Source of the DNA: Bacilli bacterium
GTDB lineage: Bacteria; Bacillota_I; Bacilli_A; RF39; UBA660
Assembly (NCBI GenBank): GCA_900769635.1
Contig: CAAGHJ010000053.1
Span: 1-62,591, forward strand
Length of the DNA stretch: 62,591 nt
Direction: 5' to 3'
Below the pieces are notes generated by a model. The model did not search any database. It saw nothing but the letters and a program-made list of their open reading frames with translations, and was not told the DNA's origin. Below are positions 50,646-59,339 of the stretch, in pieces. How positions within the stretch are numbered: the first letter of the stretch is position 1; the number at the start of each line of letters is the position of its first letter. The position numbers were made by a program, and so were the translations under genes.

Positions 50646-51235
50646 TATCCTCTTAACTCCTCTACTGATTTACCTCTCAATTTTGCAATATGAGCAGGTG
50701 ATTTTTGAGCTTTAAGAGCATTTAGAGTAGCTCTAGCCATATTAATTTTAGTACTTGAACCTAAACTTTTTGATAATACATCTTTTACACCAGCTAATTC
50801 TAATACATCTCTAACAGGGCCTCCGGCTTTTACTCCTGTACCTTCTGTGGCTGGTTTTAACATTACTCTTACAGCTCCTTCTTTCATTATTATTTCGTGT
50901 GAAATAGTTCTATTATCTATCAATTCAACATTAATTAGGTTTTTAGTTGCTGCTTGTGTAGCTTTCTTTACTGCATCTGGCATCTCTTTTGCCTTACCAG
51001 TACCTATTCCGACTTTTCCTTTTCTATTTCCAACTACAACTGTGGCTGAAAAACGAAATTGACGACCGCCCTTTACAACTTTAGTTACACGGTTAATAGA
51101 GATAACTTTATCTTCAAGGTCACTTTTTGGTTTTTCCATTCTTCTAGGCTTTCTCTTATTATTTCTATTATCGCTATGCTTTATATTTTTATTATTTTTT
51201 TCTTCGCTACGTGCATTATTTACTTTTTCTTGCAT
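50645..51235 (-). CDS. rpsE: 30S ribosomal protein S5
   Basis: The core DLEDKVISINRVTKVVKGGRQFRF and the C-terminal RGKSVEELRG are typical S5. The 196-residue length includes an N-terminal extension of about 38 Asn/Lys/Glu-rich residues not seen in most S5 proteins. Followed immediately by rplO without rpmD. Confidence 0.96.
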   Translation of the reverse strand: MQEKVNNARSEEKNNKNIKHSDNRNNKRKPRRMEKPKSDLEDKVISINRVTKVVKGGRQFRFSATVVVGNRKGKVGIGTGKAKEMPDAVKKATQAATKNLINVELIDNRTISHEIIMKEGAVRVMLKPATEGTGVKAGGPVRDVLELAGVKDVLSKSLGSSTKINMARATLNALKAQKSPAHIAKLRGKSVEELRG

Positions 51236-51250
51236 AGGTTTTCCTCCTTA

Positions 51251-51613
51251 TTAGAATTCTAATCCATTTTCACGTGCAGCATCAGCTAGTGCTTTTACAC
51301 GTCCATGGTACAAGTATCCGCCTCTATCGAATACTACTTTTGATATTTTAGCTTTTTTCGCTCTTTTTGCTAATTCTGCTCCTACTGTTTTTGCTGCTTC
51401 AATATTTCCTCCGTTATTTATTTTTAGCTCTTTTTCTAGTGTTGAAGCACTTACTAATGTGATGCCTTTTTCATCATCAATTATTTGAGCAGTAATATTA
51501 GAGTTTGAACGAAATACGTTTAATCTTGGTCTTTCATTTGTACCGCTTAGATTTTCTCTTACTCTCTTATGTCTTATTAAACGCATTTTGTTTCTTGAGA
51601 CTTTATTTATCAT
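51251..51613 (-). CDS. rplR: 50S ribosomal protein L18
   Basis: 120 residues with RHKRVRENLSGTNERPRLNVFRS and the C-terminal FDRGGYLYHGRVKALADAAR, typical L18, which binds 5S rRNA with L5. It lies between rplF and rpsE. Confidence 0.97.
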   Translation of the reverse strand: MINKVSRNKMRLIRHKRVRENLSGTNERPRLNVFRSNSNITAQIIDDEKGITLVSASTLEKELKINNGGNIEAAKTVGAELAKRAKKAKISKVVFDRGGYLYHGRVKALADAARENGLEF

Positions 51614-51633
51614 AAGATTTCTCTCCTTTACTA

Positions 51634-52173
51634 TTATTTAGATGCCTTTTTTCCTTCTTTACGACGGATTTGTTCACCCTTATATCTTATTCCTTTGCCT
51701 TTATATGGTTCAGGTTCACGCACTTTACGTACATTTGCAGCAAATTCTCCTACTAAGCATTTATCAATTCCTTCTATTTCTATTTCATTGTTACTAATGC
51801 CTTTTATTGATAAGCCTGTTGGAACATCCATTTTTACTGGATGAGAGTATCCAGCACCTATTGTTAGAGTATTTCCGCTTACTGTGAAACGATATCCTAC
51901 ACCTATTATCTCTAATCCTTTTTTGTATCCTTCACTAACACCAATTATCATGTTATTTATGTTGGCATTTGTTGTACCGTGCATTTTATTTGTAAATTTA
52001 TCATCTTTTATTTTTTCAACAGTTAACTTATTATCATCAACAACTACTTTAAGTGTTTTAATTAAATCTAACTTTAACTCTCCTTTTGGTCCTCTTACGA
52101 TAACTTCATTATCTGTTACATCTACATTAACATTTTCTGGTATTGTTAAAATTCTTTTTCCAATACGACTCAT
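51634..52173 (-). CDS. rplF: 50S ribosomal protein L6
   Basis: Start at 52173 (MSRIGKRILTIPENVNV) gives 179 residues, the normal L6 length, with AAGGAGG upstream. VEGIDK-type and EPYKGKGIRYKGEQIRRKEGK motifs confirm L6. Confidence 0.97.
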   Translation of the reverse strand: MSRIGKRILTIPENVNVDVTDNEVIVRGPKGELKLDLIKTLKVVVDDNKLTVEKIKDDKFTNKMHGTTNANINNMIIGVSEGYKKGLEIIGVGYRFTVSGNTLTIGAGYSHPVKMDVPTGLSIKGISNNEIEIEGIDKCLVGEFAANVRKVREPEPYKGKGIRYKGEQIRRKEGKKASK

Positions 52174-52184
52174 AATATTCCTCC

Positions 52185-52565
52185 TTACCAAACGTATGCA
52201 ATTACTTCTCCACCAACGTTATTTTTTCTAGCTAATCTATCAGTCATAACGCCTTTTGGTGTTGATATAATTGCAATTCCTAAACCGTTTAACACTGTAG
52301 GTAACTCAGATGCGGAAACGTATACTCTTAGTCCTGGTTTAGAAATTCTTTTTAGTCCTGTAATTACTCTCTCTTTATTTTCGGCATATTTTAAAGTTAA
52401 TGTTAATGTATTATCTTTTACTTTAAATTCTGTAATGTAACCTTCCTCTTTCAATATTTTTGCTATTTCTGTCTTCATTTTTGAAGTAGGCATAACAACT
52501 TCTTTATTACGCATTACATTAGCATTACGAATTCTTGTAAGCATATCTGCGATTGGATCTGTCAT
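52185..52565 (-). CDS. rpsH: 30S ribosomal protein S8
   Basis: MTDPIADMLTRIRNANVM and the C-terminal STPKGVMTDRLARKNNVGGEVIAYVW fit S8. At 126 residues it is slightly short of the typical 130-132. S8 is the translational repressor of spc-type operons in E. coli. Confidence 0.97.
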   Translation of the reverse strand: MTDPIADMLTRIRNANVMRNKEVVMPTSKMKTEIAKILKEEGYITEFKVKDNTLTLTLKYAENKERVITGLKRISKPGLRVYVSASELPTVLNGLGIAIISTPKGVMTDRLARKNNVGGEVIAYVW

Positions 52566-52593
52566 TTGAATCCCTCCTTCTTTTATTTTGGTT

Positions 52594-52779
52594 TTACCAA
52601 CTTGATTTTTTAACGCCTGGTATTTGTCCTTTATGTGCTAATTCTCTAAAACAAATACGACATATCCCAAATTTTTTAAGTACGGCATGCGGTCTTCCAC
52701 ATCTTGAACAACGAGTGTACTTTCTAACTTCAAATTTAGGTTCTCTCTGTGATTTTACAATCATTGATTTTCTTGCCAT
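52594..52779 (-). CDS. rpsZ: 30S ribosomal protein S14, zinc type
   Basis: The 61-residue protein has CSRCGRPHAVLKKFGICRIC, the two CxxC pairs of the zinc-binding short S14. This form is standard in Firmicutes. Confidence 0.97.
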   Translation of the reverse strand: MARKSMIVKSQREPKFEVRKYTRCSRCGRPHAVLKKFGICRICFRELAHKGQIPGVKKSSW

Positions 52780-52790
52780 TGTTTTCCTCC

Positions 52791-53330
52791 TTATTTCCTA
52801 AAAGGAACTCCAAGTTCTTTTAATAAGTCATAAGCTTCTTCGTTTGTTTTTGCAGTAGTTACGATAACAATGTCCATTCCCCTTACTTTTTCTATTTCAT
52901 CATAGTTTATTTCTGGAAATATCAATTGCTCTTTAATTCCTATAGTATAATTTCCTCTACCATCAAAACTTTTTGGTGATAATCCCCTAAAGTCTCTTAC
53001 ACGTGGTAACCCAATTGATATTAACTTATCTAGAAAATCATACATTTTTTCTCCTCTTAAAGTTACTTTACAACCAATTTTGTGTCCTTCTCTTACTTTA
53101 AAAGCAGCTATTGATTTTTTAGCCTTAGTCTCAACTGGTTTTAATCCTGTTATTTTTTCTAGATCTGCTAAAGCATTTTCTAAATTCTTAGAATTACTTA
53201 TTGCATCTCCTACTCCCATATTTACTACTATTTTTTCTATTTTAGGAACTAACATTACTGTTTTATAACCGTGCTTTTCTTTTAAACTTGGAACAACTTC
53301 ATTTTTATACTTTTCTTCTAGGCGGTTCAT
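52791..53330 (-). CDS. rplE: 50S ribosomal protein L5
   Basis: 179 residues with VPKIEKIVVNMGVGDA, GLPRVRDFRGLSPKSFDGRGNY and DIVIVTTAKTNEEA, standard L5, which contacts 5S rRNA and P-site tRNA. Confidence 0.97.
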   Translation of the reverse strand: MNRLEEKYKNEVVPSLKEKHGYKTVMLVPKIEKIVVNMGVGDAISNSKNLENALADLEKITGLKPVETKAKKSIAAFKVREGHKIGCKVTLRGEKMYDFLDKLISIGLPRVRDFRGLSPKSFDGRGNYTIGIKEQLIFPEINYDEIEKVRGMDIVIVTTAKTNEEAYDLLKELGVPFRK

Positions 53331-53350
53331 ACAAACGCCCTCCTTCCAAA

Positions 53351-53656
53351 TTAGTCAATCTTTTCTTTAGATTTTTTAGAAATTCTTATTTTCTTACCAT
53401 TCTTATCTATTTCGTGTCCTATCCTTGTAGGTTTCTTTGTTTTTGGATCTGCTATCATTACGTTAGATACGTGAATTGGTGCTTCTGTTTCAACTATTTC
53501 ACCAGTTCCATTATTATTTTTAGGTTTTAAGTGTTTTTTTCTTAAATTTACACCTTCAATAATAACTTTATCTTCTAACTTTTTGATAATTTTTCCTTCT
53601 TTACCTTTATTAGAACCGGCAATCACTATTACTTTATCGCCTGTTTTTAATTTCAT
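53351..53656 (-). CDS. rplX: 50S ribosomal protein L24
   Basis: 101 residues with the KOW motif KTGDKVIVIAGSNKGKEGKI and VEGVNLRKKHLKP-like sequence, typical L24, an assembly initiator of the 50S subunit. Confidence 0.97.
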   Translation of the reverse strand: MKLKTGDKVIVIAGSNKGKEGKIIKKLEDKVIIEGVNLRKKHLKPKNNNGTGEIVETEAPIHVSNVMIADPKTKKPTRIGHEIDKNGKKIRISKKSKEKID

Positions 53657-53680
53657 GTTTCTTCCTCCTTAACATTTAGG

Positions 53681-54049
53681 TTATAGCACTTCTTTGGCTA
53701 AACTTACAATCTTCGAAAATTCTTTATCTCTAAGTTCGCGTGCTACTGGTCCCAAAACACGAGTACCAATTGGAGATTTATCGTCTTTTATAATAACACA
53801 AGCATTATCATCAAATTTTATATAACTTCCGTCATCTCTTTTTACTCCAAACTTACTTCTAACAATTACGGCTTTTACGACTTTACCTTTTTTTATGTTT
53901 CCATTAGGAGTAGCTTTTTTTACTGTACCAACGACAATATCACCAATATTTCCTGTTTTTACTTTACTTCCACCAAGAACTCTAATTACTAATAATTCAC
54001 GAGCCCCACAGTTATCTGCAACTTTTAGACGGGTTTCTTGTTGTACCAT
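53681..54049 (-). CDS. rplN: 50S ribosomal protein L14
   Basis: 122 residues starting MVQQETRLKVADNCGARELL and ending EFSKIVSLAKEVL, standard L14. Confidence 0.98.
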   Translation of the reverse strand: MVQQETRLKVADNCGARELLVIRVLGGSKVKTGNIGDIVVGTVKKATPNGNIKKGKVVKAVIVRSKFGVKRDDGSYIKFDDNACVIIKDDKSPIGTRVLGPVARELRDKEFSKIVSLAKEVL

Positions 54050-54069
54050 TTTATTTTCCTCCTTCCGGG

Positions 54070-54330
54070 CTAAAGGATTATAGCCTTTTCAATAACTTCT
54101 GCTAAAGCATATCTCTTGGTTTTAGATAGTGGTCTAGTTGCAACCAATCTTACCTTATCGCCAATTTTAGCAGTATTTTCTTCATCGTGAGCTGTATATT
54201 TTTTTGAATATTTAACTCTCTTATTGTATAAAGGGTCTTTTTTATAAGTTTCTACTTTAACTGTTATTGTTTTATCAGCCTTATCGCTTACAACAATACC
54301 AACTAATTCTCTTTTCTTCTTCTCGTTCAT
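54070..54330 (-). CDS. rpsQ: 30S ribosomal protein S17
   Basis: 86 residues with ELVGIVVSDKADKTITVKVE and KIGDKVRLVATRPLSKTKRY, typical S17, an early binder of 16S rRNA. Confidence 0.97.
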   Translation of the reverse strand: MNEKKKRELVGIVVSDKADKTITVKVETYKKDPLYNKRVKYSKKYTAHDEENTAKIGDKVRLVATRPLSKTKRYALAEVIEKAIIL

Positions 54331-54341
54331 GAAAATCCTCC

Positions 54342-54536
54342 TTACCCTTCTATTTCTCTTTCTTTAAGAATTGTTTTAATGCGTGCTACTGTTTTTCTTA
54401 GTTCTTTAATTCTGCCTGTATTTTCTAGTGTTCCTGTAGCTTGTTTCATTCTCAAATTAAATAGTTCTTGTTTACAATCATTAATTTTTGTATTTAATTC
54501 TTCAGTGGATAATTTTCTAATTTCATTAATCTTCAT
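54342..54536 (-). CDS. rpmC: 50S ribosomal protein L29
   Basis: 64 residues beginning MKINEIRKLSTEELNTKIND, a helical L29. Its start overlaps the end of rplP by 11 bases. Confidence 0.97.
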   Translation of the reverse strand: MKINEIRKLSTEELNTKINDCKQELFNLRMKQATGTLENTGRIKELRKTVARIKTILKEREIEG

Positions 54537-54954
54537 TTAATTCACCACTTTCTTTGGTTACAAATTTACATTTAATTGGTAATTTATGAGATGCTAATCT
54601 TAGTGCTTCACGGGCTACTTGCTCATCAACTCCACCAATTTCAAACATAATTTTTCCTTCTTTTACAACGGCAACCCAAACTTCTGGATTTCCTTTACCT
54701 TTACCTTGTCTTGTTTCAAGAGGCTTTTTAGTTAATGAAAGGTTAGGGAATATATTAATCCATACTTTTCCCCCACGTTTCATATATCTTGTCATTGCTA
54801 TTCTGGCTGCTTCAATTTGCTGTGATGTAATCCAAGCACCTTCTTTAGCCATAAGACCGTATTCTCCAAAATGTAACTCTTTATTTCCTCTGGTTTTGCC
54901 TTCGTATTTTAAACGGAAGGTTTTTCTATGCTTTGTTCTTTTTGGCATTAACAT
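54526..54954 (-). CDS. rplP: 50S ribosomal protein L16
   Basis: ATG at 54954 (MLMPKRTKHRK) follows GGGAGG by 8 bases and gives 142 residues. The longer frame to 54975 would begin inside rpsC. FGEYGLMAKEGAWITSQQIE and RGGKVWINIFP are L16 motifs. It overlaps rpsC by 29 bases. Confidence 0.97.
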   Translation of the reverse strand: MLMPKRTKHRKTFRLKYEGKTRGNKELHFGEYGLMAKEGAWITSQQIEAARIAMTRYMKRGGKVWINIFPNLSLTKKPLETRQGKGKGNPEVWVAVVKEGKIMFEIGGVDEQVAREALRLASHKLPIKCKFVTKESGELNED

Positions 54955-55600
54955 TAGTATTACCTCCCTTTTCATCTAGTATTTCACCTTTATATATCCA
55001 TACCTTAACTCCAATTTTACCATAAGTTGTATCTGCTTCGCTTGTTGCATAATCTATATTGGCTCTTAATGTATGAAGGGGAATTGTTCCTTCTGAATAT
55101 CCTTCACCTCTTGCAATATCTGCTCCACCTAAACGTCCAGATACTAAAGTTTTTATTCCTTTTGCTCCAGCTTTCATTGTGTTCCTTATTGCTTTTTTCT
55201 GTGCAACTCTAAATGATACACGATTTTCAATATTATGAGCAATTGTATCTGCAACTACTTGTGCTACTACATCAGGATTTTTTATTTCTATTACTGATAT
55301 TTGGACGTCTTCACCAACTAGTTTTGATACATCTTTTTTTACTTTTTCTATTTCAGTTCCGCTCTGGCCAATGATTAGTCCTGGTTTAGAAGCATGGATG
55401 AATATTTCACATCTTTTTTTGTTTCTTTCAATAACAATATGGGAAATTCCTGCTAATTTAAACTTTTTGTTTAAAAATTTACGAATCTTTACATCGTTGT
55501 TTAGGTACTTGGAAAAGTCTTTGTTATTTGCATACCATTTTGATTCCCAATCTTTATTGATTCCTATTCTAAGTCCTACCGGACTGACTTTTTGTCCCAT
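54926..55600 (-). CDS. rpsC: 30S ribosomal protein S3
   Basis: 224 residues: MGQKVSPVGLRIGINKDWES, KH domain LIIGQSGTEIEKVKKDV, and RGEGYSEGTIPLHTLRANIDY. S3 helps unwind mRNA at the entry tunnel. The end overlaps the rplP start. Confidence 0.97.
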   Translation of the reverse strand: MGQKVSPVGLRIGINKDWESKWYANNKDFSKYLNNDVKIRKFLNKKFKLAGISHIVIERNKKRCEIFIHASKPGLIIGQSGTEIEKVKKDVSKLVGEDVQISVIEIKNPDVVAQVVADTIAHNIENRVSFRVAQKKAIRNTMKAGAKGIKTLVSGRLGGADIARGEGYSEGTIPLHTLRANIDYATSEADTTYGKIGVKVWIYKGEILDEKGGNTNVNAKKNKA

Positions 55601-55614
55601 TGTAGGTTCCTCCT

Positions 55615-55962
55615 TTACTTATTTCTCTCACTTACAATTACTGTAATATGACTTGTTTTATGATCGTTTCTTCCAACGTGTCCTCTTGAATCCATTTTAG
55701 CTCTTTTCATTACTAATCCTTCATCAACATAACACGCTTTAACATATAATTTTTCTTCATCTAAATTATTGTTATTTATAGCATTGCTTACAGCAGAATT
55801 TAATACTTTTTCTATTACTCTAGCGGCTCTTTGAGGTTGATTTTGTAATATTGCATAAGCATCACTCACATTTTTACCTCTAATTAGATCTATTACTAAT
55901 CTTGTTTTTCTAGGGGCTATTCTTACTGTTCTAGCTACTGCTTTTACTTCTGTATTCATCAT
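55615..55962 (-). CDS. rplV: 50S ribosomal protein L22
   Basis: 115 residues with RIAPRKTRLVIDLIRGK and RGHVGRNDHKTSHITVIVSE (a variant of the usual RGRA..I.KR.SHITV). The loop that lines the exit tunnel therefore looks slightly altered. L22 otherwise fits well. Confidence 0.96.
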   Translation of the reverse strand: MMNTEVKAVARTVRIAPRKTRLVIDLIRGKNVSDAYAILQNQPQRAARVIEKVLNSAVSNAINNNNLDEEKLYVKACYVDEGLVMKRAKMDSRGHVGRNDHKTSHITVIVSERNK

Positions 55963-55977
55963 AGTCCTCCTTTTGGA

Positions 55978-56253
55978 TTATTTTTTCTTATTTTTATCTG
56001 CTCCGTGTCCACCAAACTTACGTGTTGGTGAAAACTCTCCTAATTTATGACCTACCATATCTTCTGTTACATAAACTGGTATAAATTCTTTACCGTTATG
56101 TACTGCAAAAGTGTGTCCAATAAAATCAGGATAAATTGTTGAACGACGAGACCAAGTTTTTATTACTTCTTTTTTGCCAGTTTCATTTAATACTTTGACT
56201 TTATTTAATAATCTTTCAAAGACATAAGGTCCTTTTTTTAAACTTCTTGCCAT
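55978..56253 (-). CDS. rpsS: 30S ribosomal protein S19
   Basis: 91 residues starting MARSLKKGPYVFERLLNKV with TWSRRSTIYPDFIGHTFAVHNGK and GHKLGEFSPTRKFGGH, standard S19. Confidence 0.98.
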   Translation of the reverse strand: MARSLKKGPYVFERLLNKVKVLNETGKKEVIKTWSRRSTIYPDFIGHTFAVHNGKEFIPVYVTEDMVGHKLGEFSPTRKFGGHGADKNKKK

Positions 56254-56270
56254 TTTTAATCATCCTTTCT

Positions 56271-57104
56271 TTATTTTTTCTTACGACGAGTAACAATATA
56301 TTTGTCTGATTCTTTTTTATTTTTTCTTGTTTTTAATCCAAGTGCTGGTTTTCCCCAAGGAGTCATAGGACCACTTCTACCTATTGGTGCACGTCCTTCT
56401 CCTCCTCCGTGTGGGTGGTCATTAGGGTTCATAACAGAACCACGTACTGTAGGTCTAATTCCTTTATATCTATTTCTACCAGCTTTTCCTATCTTAACTA
56501 ATCCGTAATCTTCATTACCAACACTACCAATGGTTGCACGACACGTTCCTAAAATCTTTCTAGTTTCACCACTTGATAATCTTATTAATACATATTTATC
56601 TTCACGTCCTAAAATTTGAGCAGAACTACCCGCACTTCTGGCTAGTTGTCCACCTTTTCCTGGTCTCAACTCTATATTATGAATTATTGTTCCAACCGGA
56701 ATATTCATTATTGGTAAGGCATTACCAATTTTTATATCTGCATTTACTCCACTTTCAACCACATCTCCGACTTTTAATCCTTTTGGAGCTATTATATATG
56801 CTTTTTCTCCATCACGATAATTTATTAAAGCTATGTTTGAACTTCTGTTTGGATCATACTCTATGCTGCTTACAATTGCTGTAATTCCATCTTTAACTCT
56901 TTTAAAATCGATTAGACGATATTTTCTTTTTACACCGCCACCACGATGTCTTACAGTTATTCTACCTTGATTGTTTCTTCCGTTTGTTTTTTTCTTTGTA
57001 ACTAATAATCCTTTCTCAGGAGCTTTTTTGGTAATCTCTTCGCTTGTAAGTACACTTCTTTGTCTTGAACCATTCGTAATTGGTTTATATACTCTTATTG
57101 CCAT
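56271..57104 (-). CDS. rplB: 50S ribosomal protein L2
   Basis: 277 residues: MAIRVYKPITNGSRQRSVL, VEYDPNR-type, and the peptidyl-transferase-proximal RGSVMNPNDHPHGGGEGRAP. L2 helps join subunits and supports peptide-bond formation. Confidence 0.98.
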   Translation of the reverse strand: MAIRVYKPITNGSRQRSVLTSEEITKKAPEKGLLVTKKKTNGRNNQGRITVRHRGGGVKRKYRLIDFKRVKDGITAIVSSIEYDPNRSSNIALINYRDGEKAYIIAPKGLKVGDVVESGVNADIKIGNALPIMNIPVGTIIHNIELRPGKGGQLARSAGSSAQILGREDKYVLIRLSSGETRKILGTCRATIGSVGNEDYGLVKIGKAGRNRYKGIRPTVRGSVMNPNDHPHGGGEGRAPIGRSGPMTPWGKPALGLKTRKNKKESDKYIVTRRKKK

Positions 57105-57121
57105 TTTATTTCCTCCTTACA

Positions 57122-57397
57122 TTAGTCAAAACTAATAGTATTACCTTTCGCTAACTTAACGATGGCTTTTTTATACTTATTAGTCATACCTGTATATTTG
57201 CCCACTCTTTTCTTTTTTGGGTGGGAATTTAATGTATTTATTTTTTCTACTTTTACATTAAAGATGCTTTCAATTGCTTTTTTTATTTGTGGTTTTGTTG
57301 CTTTGGCATCTACTTTAAATGCGTATTTTCCTTGTTCTTTCATTTTTTCTGATTTTTCAGTAATTACTGGAGCAAATATTATATCATATTTATTCAC
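57122..57397 (-). CDS. rplW: 50S ribosomal protein L23
   Basis: 91 residues with IIFAPVITEKSEKMKEQGKYAFKVD and VEKINTLNSHPKKKRVGKYTG, standard L23, docking site for trigger factor and SRP at the tunnel exit. Its start overlaps the end of rplD by 8 bases. Confidence 0.97.
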   Translation of the reverse strand: MNKYDIIFAPVITEKSEKMKEQGKYAFKVDAKATKPQIKKAIESIFNVKVEKINTLNSHPKKKRVGKYTGMTNKYKKAIVKLAKGNTISFD

Positions 57398-58025
57398 CAG
57401 AAATCACCTCCTCTAATTTTTGTAATGAAGATTCTGTTAATAGCATTTTATCAGCATTTACTACATCATAAGTATTTACTTCTTCTGGAAGTACTACCTT
57501 AATATTTCCAATGTTCCTAGATGCTAAACATATATTTTCATCTAATTCATTAATTACTAATAATATTTTTTCATTTACTAAATCTAGTTTGTTTAGTAAT
57601 AACATCATTTCTTTTGTTTTGTTTGTTTCAAATTTTATATTATCAACAAGAATTAATTCTTTTTCTCTTGCTTTATATGTTAAAGCAGATTTTAGAGCTA
57701 ATCTTCTTTCTTTTCTGTTCATTTTTTTTGTGTAGTTTCTATCTGGAGTTGGACCAAATACTATTCCACCACCACGCCATTGTGGTGCTCTTATTGATCC
57801 TTGACGGGCATTACCAGTACCTTTTTGTCTCCAAGGTTTTCTTCCGCCTCCTGATACTTCACTTCTTGTTTTTACTTTATGTGTTCCTTGTCTTCTTGAT
57901 GCTAGTGTTAAAACTATTGCATCGTGTAATACGTTATTATTGGGTTCTATATTCCAAATGTTATCTTTTAAATTTATTTCCTTTACTTTTTCACCATTTA
58001 GGTTTAGCATATCTAGTTTAGACAT
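57390..58025 (-). CDS. rplD: 50S ribosomal protein L4
   Basis: 211 residues with RRQGTHKVKTRSEVSGGGRKPWRQKGTGNARQGS, the tunnel loop of L4. In E. coli L4 also represses the S10 operon; whether that holds here with the leader at 59133-59255 is open. Confidence 0.97.
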   Translation of the reverse strand: MSKLDMLNLNGEKVKEINLKDNIWNIEPNNNVLHDAIVLTLASRRQGTHKVKTRSEVSGGGRKPWRQKGTGNARQGSIRAPQWRGGGIVFGPTPDRNYTKKMNRKERRLALKSALTYKAREKELILVDNIKFETNKTKEMMLLLNKLDLVNEKILLVINELDENICLASRNIGNIKVVLPEEVNTYDVVNADKMLLTESSLQKLEEVISGE

Positions 58026-58076
58026 AATTCCTCCTTTATTTCATCACAATTTTTATATAGTTTTGTTATATATATA

Positions 58077-58811
58077 TTATTCTGATACTTCTTCAGTAGT
58101 CTCTTGCGATGATATTTCTTCAGTAGTTTCGGCAGTTTTTTGGGGCTCTTCAAATGTTATTAATTCTATTTTTTCGTTTTTTGTTGAACCTTTTTTTACT
58201 GCTGATTTTACTAAAACTAAAGATTTCTTTGGTCCTGGAACATTTCCTTTAATTAAGATAACATTATTTTCCAAATCTATTTGTATTATTTCTAGGTTTT
58301 GAATAGTTACTTTGTCACCACCCATTTGTCCAGGCATCTTTTTTCCTGGTAATACTCTCATTGGTAACATTGTTCCTAGTGACCCTACACCACGATGATA
58401 TTGGCTTCCGTGACCCATTGGTCCACGTGATTGATTGTGTCTTTTAATAACACCTTGAAATCCTTTACCTTTAGAAGTGCCAGTTACATCAACTATTTCT
58501 CCTTCGGTAAATACATCAGCTTTTAATTCTTGTCCTATGCTGTAACTACTTACATCTACACCTCTAATTTCTTTTAAGAAGCGCTTAGGGGTAGAATTAG
58601 ATTTTTTAAAATGACCTTGTTCTGGTTTATTACTAAGTTTTTCTCTCTTATTAACAGAAGCTAATTGAATAGCTTCATATCCATCAGTTTCTTTGGTTTT
58701 TATTTGAGTTACAATATTTGGCTCAATTTCAATAACTGTAACAGGAATTAATTTTCCATCTTTAGCAAAAACTCCAGTCATTCCGATCTTACGACCTAAG
58801 ATTCCTTTCAT
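58077..58811 (-). CDS. rplC: 50S ribosomal protein L3
   Basis: MKGILGRKIGMTGVFAKDG and SRGPMGHGSQYHRGVGSLG identify L3. The 244-residue length includes a C-terminal acidic Thr/Glu-rich tail of about 35 residues (TAETTEEISSQETTEEVSE) beyond the usual 209, which is unusual for L3. Confidence 0.96.
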   Translation of the reverse strand: MKGILGRKIGMTGVFAKDGKLIPVTVIEIEPNIVTQIKTKETDGYEAIQLASVNKREKLSNKPEQGHFKKSNSTPKRFLKEIRGVDVSSYSIGQELKADVFTEGEIVDVTGTSKGKGFQGVIKRHNQSRGPMGHGSQYHRGVGSLGTMLPMRVLPGKKMPGQMGGDKVTIQNLEIIQIDLENNVILIKGNVPGPKKSLVLVKSAVKKGSTKNEKIELITFEEPQKTAETTEEISSQETTEEVSE

Positions 58812-58823
58812 TTTATTTTCCTC

Positions 58824-59132
58824 CTATAATTTAATTTGTATATCAACACCACTTGGTAAGTCAAGATGTTGTAATGCATCTATTGTTTCCTTACTTGGAT
58901 TATTGATGTCGATAAGTCTTTTGTGAGTTCTCATTTCGAACTGTTCTCTTGAATCTTTGTACTTATGTACTGCTCTTAAAATAGTATATTTTTGAACGTC
59001 AGTTGGTAATGGAACTGGTCCGCTTACCTCTCCACCCGTTCTCTTAACAGTATCTACTATTTTAGCAGCAGCTTTGTCAAGAATTCTGTGTTCATATGCC
59101 TTTAGCTTGATTCTCACTTTAGTATTTGACAT
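58824..59132 (-). CDS. rpsJ: 30S ribosomal protein S10
   Basis: 102 residues with VRIKLKAYEHRILDKAAAKIV and the NusE/S10 loop THKRLIDINNP. S10 works in translation and, with NusB, in antitermination. First gene of the long operon, 13 bases before rplC. Confidence 0.98.
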   Translation of the reverse strand: MSNTKVRIKLKAYEHRILDKAAAKIVDTVKRTGGEVSGPVPLPTDVQKYTILRAVHKYKDSREQFEMRTHKRLIDINNPSKETIDALQHLDLPSGVDIQIKL

Positions 59133-59255
59133 ATTGATCCTCCCTTCGCCTATATCTAGTATAGACTTGCTCCGAACAAATTACCTGATACTTGCTAACA
59201 ACTTAGCCGGGTGTATCAGCAACTTTGCCCATCTAAGCCAGTCACACAGTAAATA
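59133..59255 (-). promoter_or_regulatory. Structured 5' leader of the S10 operon
   Basis: About 120 bases between promoter and rpsJ. It holds a 7-bp CTGATAC/GTATCAG stem (59213-59219 and 59185-59191) enclosing a smaller GCTAA/TTAGC hairpin, flanked by more paired-looking sequence. GGGAGG precedes the rpsJ ATG. A ribosomal-protein-controlled leader is likely but not demonstrated. Confidence 0.55.
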
Positions 59256-59284
59256 ATTATACTAGAATATTTCTTTAAAAGCAA
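59256..59284 (-). promoter_or_regulatory. Promoter of the S10-spc-alpha operon
   Basis: TTGCTT (59284-59279), 17-base spacer, TATAAT (59261-59256) on the minus strand, about 125 bases before rpsJ. Confidence 0.7.
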
Positions 59285-59339
59285 TAGAAAATTACGAATT
59301 TTTTGTTTTTTTTTGAAATTTTTGTGAATTTTTATTATT

